Assembly (NCBI RefSeq): GCF_014356525.2
Contig: NC_052518.1
Location: forward strand, 95,796,943 to 95,860,942
Length of the DNA stretch: 64,000 bases
Reading direction: 5' to 3'
Source: Nilaparvata lugens
Lineage: Eukaryota; Arthropoda; Insecta; Hemiptera; Delphacidae
How positions within the stretch are numbered: the first letter of the stretch is position 1; every line of letters starts with the position of its first letter. The translations under genes were made by a program, and so were the position numbers. Under the pieces are notes generated by a model. It was given only the letters and a program-made list of their open reading frames with translations. It was not told the DNA's origin and ran no database searches. Below are positions 57,206-64,000 of the stretch, in pieces.

Positions 57206-58000
57206 TTAATCGTGATTGCTATTGTGGTTTAGAAGGCCCTTGTGTGTAATATCATTTTTATTCTCTCTTACTTTGGAAGTAATATATGTCTCCATGGTAT
57301 TTATGTTCTTTTTCTTTCCAAGTCTTATGTTATCTTTATCCAAGTTTTTAGCATCATTGTCATCCTTCGCCCTGGGAGAGCTTTCCTCACTTCTTGGTCT
57401 CTTCTTATCCTTATTGCTCAACTCTTTTAATTTTTCAAGACTGAGGAGTTCACCATCGACAATTAATTTCTCTTTTTTCATGGAAACTCTCTTTCCTTGT
57501 TTCTTGTAGTCGACCATGAACGGATGTAGCTCCTTCCGGATGGCGCGGGTATCTATGTCCAGGTCTTCATTTATTCTTATGTGTTCAAAATCTTTCTCTT
57601 TTGATCATTTGAATTTTTTCTTTAGTTCTTCATTTCTAGTGAACGTTGAAGTGAATGTTGCTCTAATAGGTCCATCCTCTTTGGTAGGATCTAGCCTTTT
57701 CAAATTATCTATATCTTGATTTCTGATGTCAACACCCATATATGTTAATACCTTAACTATTTCTTCTCTCAGAGACCAATAGTTCCCTCCACCTCTCATA
57801 CCAAAAATTATCACGTTCTTGTTCTTGAAGTATCTTTCTTTTTCCCTCGTTCTAATTACATTTGAGATTTTAACTCCCCTACTTCATGCTTGAGTTTTTT
57901 CCAACTCCTCATTGAATTTAATCGTGATTTTATCAAGTTTCGTTTCTAAACAGTCCAATTTATTCAGCTTTTGAAGAATTTCATCCAGCTTCGCTTCCAT
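57206..58000 (-). pseudogene. RTE-like LINE, N-terminal region in pieces
   Basis: Three pieces in different frames. At 58000 an ATG starts a short coiled coil (MEAKLDEILQKLNKLD) ending at about 57887. Then 57814-57605 has IIFGMRGG, IDNLKRLDPTKEDGPIRATF (an RRM-like 'R-x-G/D-x-PI-x-V-F' segment) and ELKKKFK, and 57517-57206 is a Lys/Asp-rich basic segment with KKRPRSEESSPR, likely nuclear-localising. This matches the variable front end of RTE polyproteins. Stops separate the pieces. Confidence 0.65.
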
Positions 58001-58041
58001 TTTGAGTATTTCAATAAATAACGAATAGTTTCCGAGATATG

Positions 58042-58253
58042 TGTCATAAATATGTTGTGTATCGATTATACATTAAGAATCGACCTATCGATATAGTCCA
58101 GAGATCGATTATCGAAATAGACTAGAGAGGTTAGACAGAAATATGGTCGGCTAGAAGAAGGTTGTCTCAATAATGTTGTCATGTTCAAGAAGAAATTAAT
58201 AAATGATATTGTGCTAAAATGAAGTTTTATTTATAATACAAACAGTTATTACA
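58042..58253 (+). repeat. 5' LTR of the Gypsy element
   Basis: 212 bp with 'atcgattat' and 'atcgatatag' repeats near the start and 'aataaat' plus 'gaagttttatttat' near the end, the likely polyadenylation region. Identical to 62589-62800 but for one base. Confidence 0.95.
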
Positions 58254-58271
58254 TGGCGCTGCGGCAGTGTA
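58254..58271 (+). promoter_or_regulatory. Primer-binding site
   Basis: TGGCGCTGCGGCAGTG starts at the first base after the LTR. TGG pairs with a tRNA CCA end; the tRNA is not identified. Confidence 0.7.
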
Positions 58272-58314
58272 AAGTTAAATAATATCAATATCACGTAAGT
58301 TACTACCATACACG

Positions 58315-59883
58315 ATGGAGAATTTGAAACCGCCACATCCTTTGTCGTTCGAAGGAAGCTTGTCTAACAATTTTGTGAAATGGAAAAAGCAATATCTCAT
58401 TTATTCTACGGCGGCAGGAGTAACTTCAAAATCAGAAGAAGTTCAGGTGGCTGTTCTACTGCATTGTTTGGGGCCTGAGGCACAGGAACGACTTGATACT
58501 TTGGGACTGACGGTCAAAGAAAATGGTGATTGGAAATTGATTCTACAGAAATTGGAGGACAACTGCCTTCCGAAATCAAACGAAAGTGTGGATCGCCACA
58601 TATTTTTCAGTCGTAATCAACATGTTGGCGAAAGTTTTGATGAGTTTTTACTTGAGCTCAAAAAACTAAGTTCAAGTTGTAATTTTGGATCACTCAAGGA
58701 CAGTTTAATCAAAGATCGCGTTATCAGTGGCATCAACAATGTGAACTTAAAAGAGAGACTACTAAAGGAGGAGAATTTGAACTTGGAAAAAGCAGTAAAA
58801 ATTTGTAAATTGTTTGAGTTGTCAGCTCAACAGCTGAATACTTTACAGAATTCTACAACAGTGGAGGGAGTTAATGTGGTGAAAAAGACTTCTCAACAAC
58901 AACAACCAGCTCAAAATCGAACATATTCAAAATCAACGTATGGACAGGGTAACCAGCCTAACCATCCAAGTAAGGATCAGAGAAGAATAATAAACTGTAC
59001 AAGATGTGGATTGGATCATACCGTGAGAAATTGTCCAGCTTATGGTAAAACTTGTTATAAATGCAATAAACTAAACCATTTTGGTAAGTGCTGCAAGGTA
59101 GGTTTTCAAAGTAATACTGTAAGATTGGTAAATCATGAAGATGATAATGTTAAGAACACAAAGATTAACGATAATGGTAATGTGAGGTTAGTAACAAATG
59201 AGAATGATAAATTTTTGGGTGTTGTATCAAATCGTGGAATCAATCACAATAGATGGCATATTGATTTTTCTGTAAACGATTCTCAATTGAGTGCAAAATT
59301 GGATACTGGTGCTGACGTCAATGTCATACCCTTGTGTGTATTCCAATCGCTAAATTTGCCAGTCAAATTAGTTGCATCAACTTCTTCCTTGACTAATTTC
59401 AATGGTTCAGCTATACATGTTGTCGGTAAATGTAACCTAGATTGTCACATTCCAAACGTTGGTAAATGTAATATTGAATTTGAAGTTGCAAACTGTAATA
59501 AGAACACACCAATTGTACTAGGGTGGGTCACTATTGATAAATACAATCTACATAAGCAAGTAGGGTTAGTCCAAAACATCAGTAATGAAAAATGCAACGA
59601 AGTAGTTAGTGAGTACATTGACGTTTTTTCAAGTGAATACAATACCATTAATAATTTTGAATATAAGATACAGCTGAAACCGGGTGCTGTAGGTAAAATT
59701 GAAGGTCCAAGGAAAGTTCCATTTGTTTACATGGATCAATTAAAACAAGAATTAGATAAGTTGGAAAATGCTAATGTAATTAAAAAAGTACATGAACCAA
59801 CAGAATTTGTGAGTTCCCTTGTCATAGTTAAAAAGCCTAATGGGTTAAGACTTTGTATTGATCCACAGCATTTAAATACTTGA
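58315..59883 (+). pseudogene. Gypsy Gag, protease and start of RT, ended by an in-frame TGA
   Basis: A 522-codon frame. Residues 1-215 are a Gag capsid domain with PPHPLSFEGSLSNNFVKWKK at the start and FFSRNQHVGESFDEFLLELK, both typical of Mag-like Gag. Zinc knuckles follow at about 226-257 (CTRCGLDHTVRNC, then CYKCNKLNHFGKC). The retropepsin active site is LDTGADVNVIP near residue 330 with PIVLGWVTIDKY later. RT begins with QLKQELDKLENANVIKKV and LRLCIDPQHLN. The frame stops at TGA 59881-59883, and the same frame is open beyond it, so the stop looks like a point mutation. Confidence 0.95.
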
Positions 59884-62399
59884 ATTTTACGAGAGCACTA
59901 CAAAATGCCAACTTTTGATGAAATTAGTGCAAAAATGAATGGAGCAAAAATCTTCAGCACATTAGATGCAAGCTCAGCTCTCTATCAAGTAAAATTGACT
60001 GATGATAGCTCTAAATACACAACATTTAATACACCATATGGAAGGTATTGCTATTTGAAATTACCATATGGGTTGTGTTCTGCACCAGAAGTATTTAATA
60101 GATGTTTTGCTGAAATTTTGGTCACATTGATAATGTAGGTATTTACGTTGATGATTTAGTTATATGGTCAGATACAATGGAACAACATATTGAAACTCTT
60201 GGCAGAGTGTTAGAAGTAGCAAGTAAGGCAAATGTTAGATTTAACTTGAGTAAATGTAAGTTCTGCATCAATGAAGTAATATATCTTGGTCATATATTCA
60301 CAGATAAGGGAATAGAACCTGATGAAGATAAACTAAAAGCTATTGTTGAAATGAAACCACCAACTAACGTAAAGCAGCTTCAAACATTTTTAGGTATGGT
60401 AACTTTTGTGTCAAAATTTATTCCAAATCTCAGTTCTCTCACTTCTGAATTGCGGAAATTGCTGAAAAAAGATAGTCATTGGTGTTGGTTGCCAGAACAT
60501 GATAGAAGTTTCAATGATATCAAATCAGCTTTGTCTAAAAAGCCAGTTTTGCGGTATTATGATGTTAATAAGCCAATTGTTCTTTCAGTAGATAGTTCAA
60601 AGGATGGAGTAGCTGCTGTCCTAATGCAAGATAATTTGCCGTGTGCATATGCATCAAAGGCATTGAATGATGCTCAGAAAAATTATAGTCAGATTGAAAA
60701 AGAAACATATGCCATAGTTTTTGCCACTGAAAGGTTTCACCAGTATATTTATGGAAAATCAGATGTATCTGTTGAAAGTGACCATAAGCCACTTCAATAT
60801 ATTTTTAAAAAACCATTGTATAAGTGTCCTGCTAGATTACAAAGAATGATAATTCGTATTCAGCCATATAATTTAAGTGTCAATTACAAGCCAGGTAAGG
60901 AACTGTACATTGCTGATGCATTGAGTAGGAACTTTCTTGATGAAGTGGAAGAACACTCATTTGACAGTGAAATTGAATGTCATATCTCCACAATTATTCA
61001 GTTACCTATGACAGATAAAAAATATCAGCTATTCCAACAGGAAACCCTGCTTGATGAAGAATTACAAACACTTACAGAATATGTAACTAATGGTTGGCCT
61101 TCCAAAGAAAACACCTCACATTGTTTAAAAGTTTATTACAGCTTAAAAGATAGTTTGTTTCTCCATGACGGTCTTCTGTTTAAAGACAATTGTGTTGTTG
61201 TACCTAGATCATTTAGGAAGGATATGCTTGAAAGAATCCATTACAACCATTTGGGAATCAATAAATGTAAAGCTCGTGCCAGAGAATGTTTATATTGGCC
61301 AGGTATGTCTAAACAAATTGAAGATTTGATTTCTAACTGTGACACATGTCTGCAATTTCAAGTGAGCAATAGGAAAGAACCACTCATTCCTAAAGAAATA
61401 CCCAGTGTTCCATTTCAAGTTGTGGGCACAGATTTGTTTCATTTTCAGAATAATAATTTTTTGCTGATAATTGACTACTTTAGTAAGTTTGTAGATTTTT
61501 TCAAATTAACGGATTTGTCAAGTGAAACTACTATCATAGGTTTAAAGTCATTTTTTGCTAGGTATGGCATTCCAAAAATACTATATTCTGATGGAGGTCC
61601 ACAGTATTCTAGTAGGCAATTTAAAGACTTTCAATCGAAATGGGGCTTTGATCATGAATTGTCCAGTCCAAACTACCCACAATCCAATGGAATGGTGGAA
61701 CGACATATACAAACAGTTAAGAAAATGTTGCGTAAGAGTAGTGTTAATAATAAGGATCCATATTTGGCTCTCTTGGAGTATCGCAATACACCAATATCAG
61801 AAAGCTTACCTTCTCCAGCTGAAATTTTGTTTAAACGGAAGCTCAATGGGTTGCTGCCCTACTTTGCCCCCAATAAATTGCAAATGTCATGTGAGGATAT
61901 AAAAAATAAGTTGCAGGATAGACAAGACAAGCAAAAATTTTATTTTGACAAGAGTGCTATAAAGGGTAGGAGTTATGGAGCATTGGAAAATGTTTTTATT
62001 CCAGATAAGCAAAATAAACTAGTACATGCCCAAGTTGTAGGTGAACACAAACACCCTCGCTCATATAATATCAAATTGGAAAATGGAAATGTAGTTAGGA
62101 GAAATACCCGCCACATTCATAGAGGTTCTGGCACTTATCCATTTGCTGTAAAGCATTCTATGACTGGTTTCAATTTAGGAGAGTATGAACACTTGGCAGG
62201 GGAAAATGATGTAAGAAATGATAGACAAGATAGACTGGCTGATAGGGAAAATGATTTGGCAATAAGGAACCAAGGTAATGATGTTCGTGAAAGGGGAAAT
62301 GATATGGTAATAGGAAACAGGAATAATGGTGGAAGGACCATTTCTAGGTCAGGTAGAGAAATAAGAAGGCCAAGGTACTTTGATGATTATGTTGAATAG
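59884..62399 (+). pseudogene. Gypsy RT, RNase H and integrase, one frameshift
   Basis: RT continues in the first frame (FSTLDASSALYQVKL, LPYGLCSAP) to a TAG at 60136-60138. A one-base loss near 60118 moves the rest to another frame, which holds catalytic YVDDLVIWSD and an open run to 62399. RNase H follows (LSVDSSKDGVAAVL; ETYAIVFATERFHQY). Integrase then has H-x3-H-x-C-x2-C (HYNHLG, CDTC), and a catalytic core with GTDLF, SDGGPQYSS and NGMVERHIQT (D, D, E). The tail is Arg/Asn-rich and closes RSGREIRRPRYFDDY, the usual Mag-type ending. All catalytic residues are present. Confidence 0.95.
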
Positions 62400-62568
62400 A
62401 TGATAAGAACTAGTAATAGAAAAGAACTTGATTCAAGATTATGAATATTGTATTGATTATTGAATTAATTTTCATTGTTCATTCACTTGTGTTTATTATG
62501 GTTTAAGTTTTGATTTTGGTAAAAGTGTGATTACATGTAAAAGTAAAGTATTATGATTTGTTCTGTTT

Positions 62569-62588
62569 AAAAAAAAAAAAAAGGGGGA
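62569..62588 (+). other. Polypurine tract of the Gypsy element
   Basis: A run of A followed by GGGGGA ending one base before the TG of the 3' LTR, the normal site for plus-strand priming. Confidence 0.85.
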
Positions 62589-62800
62589 TGTCATAAATAT
62601 GTTGTGTATCGATTATACATTAAGAATCGACCTATCGATATAGTCCAGAGATCGATTATCGAAATAGACTAGAGAGGTTAGACAGAAATATGGTCGGCTA
62701 GAAGAAGGTTGTCTCAATAATGTTGTCATGTTCAAGAAGAAATTAATAAATGTTATTGTGCTAAAATGAAGTTTTATTTATAATACAAACAGTTATTACA
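62589..62800 (+). repeat. 3' LTR of the Gypsy element
   Basis: See 58042-58253. The single difference lies in 'aataaatgttattg' (62749-62762). Confidence 0.95.
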
Positions 62801-63214
62801 GTATGAATGAATAAGAATTATTTTGCAGTAGGCCTAGCTGATATCATTAGATGGGCCAATTCCTGTAATCTTTCATTCAGTTCGAAATATAAACAAAGCA
62901 AAACTAAGAGATAAGAACACTCTCACCCAGCTGTAGCAGACGTACTTCGAATTGTATTGTGTATATAGATATTGTTGTATTGTGTTGAGTACAAAGTCCA
63001 AACTGCTATCTTCTGAACATTTCGGCTCTTCTGTACCAAACCCAAGCTCACCTTTGAATATTATGGATTAAAGTCACTATAACTTATAAATTATCCAATA
63101 AACAAATCTGATACTTAAGCATAATATCCACAGCACACTATCACAACGAACTGGTCACAGTTTTGGTAATTCAACTTCCTGGAACAATCCCCTAGTGGAA
63201 GAGATCCATAGAAA
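62801..63214. other. No gene supported
   Basis: Unique AT-rich sequence continuing the locus to the right of the Gypsy insertion. On the - strand, the stretch 63060-62935 is open in two frames and ends at a GTGAGA donor-like site, but it matches no family I know. Confidence 0.4.
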
Positions 63215-63490
63215 TCGATAGAAAAACTCTATTGATATCAATATATGCTCATGGATATCAATACGTGCTCATGGATATCAATAGAAATCCATGGATACCA
63301 ATAGAAATCACGGTAAATACAGTCAATGAACTTATATTGATATCACTACAAGTTTAGTGATATCAATAAAAGTTCATGGATACCAATAGAAATCACGGTA
63401 AATACAGTCAATGAACTTATATTGATATCACTACAAGTTTAGTGATATCAATAGGAGTTCATGGATATCAATACACATCACGGTAAATAC
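63215..63490. repeat. Tandem repeat, 85-bp unit rich in GATATC
   Basis: 'caatagaaatcacggtaaatacagtcaatgaa' or its variant (in two parts) begins at about 63299, 63384 and 63469, giving an 85-bp period for about three units. Each full unit holds TGATATCACTA-caagtt-TAGTGATATCA, a perfect 11-bp stem. Shorter 'catggatatcaata' copies lead into it. Confidence 0.9.
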
Positions 63491-64000
63491 AGTCAATGAA
63501 TTTTGAATGCAGTTAAAAACTTGGAAATAATTTTGGCAGATTTTCAATTTTCCCGGAACAATATATTTTTGATGACTGATTCGGGTGTAGAAGTTAATTT
63601 CCAGCACTTTTTGTCTCGTGAAAAAATCGTCTACAGGGCTCCGTTAACAATATACAGAGTGATTCATAATTATGGTAAAATAATTCAGTACGTTATAGTA
63701 GAGGTAAAAATAAGAAGAAAAGTTCTTATATACATATATCCATAAACGCTTCATTAGGGAGCTATACAGGGTGAAAGATTTCGCCCGGAATTCAGTTCCT
63801 CTGGTGAAAAACACCGATGCTGAATTGTTTGGGAACTAGTTTTTAAAAAACGTATGGTGGATTCATATGGAAAAATATCTGAAAAATTGAATAAAACTAG
63901 TCTGGAAGCTGTAGTATGAGTAGTTTTTGAGAAAAAAGTTAAAATATGCAAGAAATCTACGTAGAAAAACACAGACTTCTACGTTTGATGCCCAATAACT
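63491..64000. repeat. Transposon relics with TACAG(A/G)GTG ends
   Basis: 'tatacagagtgattcataattat' at 63649 and 'tatacagggtgaaagatttcgcccg' at 63762 have the terminal style of common insect DNA repeats. The 80-codon ORF at 63503-63745 has no domain. The repeat runs past the window edge. Confidence 0.4.

Larger units (their letters stand above)
54605..58037 (-). mobile_element. RTE-like LINE, internally deleted
   Basis: The 3' end on the - strand is a (TTTA)n run at about 54616-54642 next to satellite, typical of RTE short-repeat tails. The 5' end, about 40 bases upstream of an ATG at 58000, is cut by the Gypsy element at 58042. A truncated relative of the same family lies at 22369-22645. Confidence 0.8.
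58042..62800 (+). mobile_element. Gypsy (Mag-like) LTR retrotransposon, very young, coding damaged
   Basis: LTRs of 212 bp at 58042-58253 and 62589-62800 begin TGTCATAAAT and end GTTATTACA, and differ at one site (gatatt/gttatt). A primer site follows the first LTR and a polypurine tract precedes the second. Flanks ATATG and GTATG are an imperfect 5-bp repeat. It inserted into the 5' end of the RTE-like LINE. Confidence 0.95.

Noticed and set aside
62935..63060. Possible upstream exon of the BBS8/TTC8 gene on the - strand, ending at GTGAGA
   Set aside because: It is open in two frames, but neither reading resembles the TTC8 N-terminus, and random AT-rich DNA often gives 120-nt open runs.

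Overview
The window looks like repeat-dominated, AT-rich animal nuclear DNA, most likely from an insect. LINEs, a Mag-like Gypsy element, many MITEs and an intron-split BBS8/TTC8 exon support this. A hemipteran is my best guess from the style of the dispersed repeats, but nothing here proves the species. There is no operon, CRISPR array or prokaryotic gene. Only two stretches look like host protein-coding sequence: a coiled-coil terminal exon (3416-3596, +) and one internal exon of a BBS8/TTC8 homologue (51960-52138, -). Almost everything else is transposon or satellite, much of it nested.

1-25 kb: small inverted-repeat elements (1208-1459, 2880-3248, 16145-17262, 18832-19050), a decayed LINE on + (4420-8256), a 5'-truncated LINE on - with a 16-bp target-site duplication (13430-16019) that landed inside an older MITE, LINE 3' fragments, a tRNA-like sequence, five purine/pyrimidine tracts, and short tandem repeats near 23.5-24.2 kb.

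25-54.6 kb: a satellite domain built of ~148-bp monomers. It begins in a 1.77-kb tandem segmental duplication (24776-28183) and shows higher-order repeats of 739, ~885 and ~1184 bp plus a local inversion. It is split into three blocks. The first split (32573-45742) is a LINE on the - strand, ORF1 at the right and EN-RT at the left, which carries a nested 7.9-kb LTR element (36388-44266). That LTR element has 2,536-bp LTRs, gag and two degenerate protease-like regions but no reverse transcriptase or integrase, so it is probably mobilised by proteins made elsewhere. Its LTRs carry a dense series of short hairpins whose stems differ while pairing is kept. This is the most unusual signal in the window. 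The second split (51480-52260) holds the BBS8/TTC8 exon, so the satellite probably lies in introns of that gene.

54.6-64 kb: an RTE-like LINE on - lacking its RT core (54605-58037), broken at its 5' end by a very young Gypsy/Mag-like element on + (58042-62800; LTRs differ at one site in 212 bp, yet pol has a stop and a frameshift). After it come an 85-bp GATATC-rich tandem repeat and terminal repeat relics.
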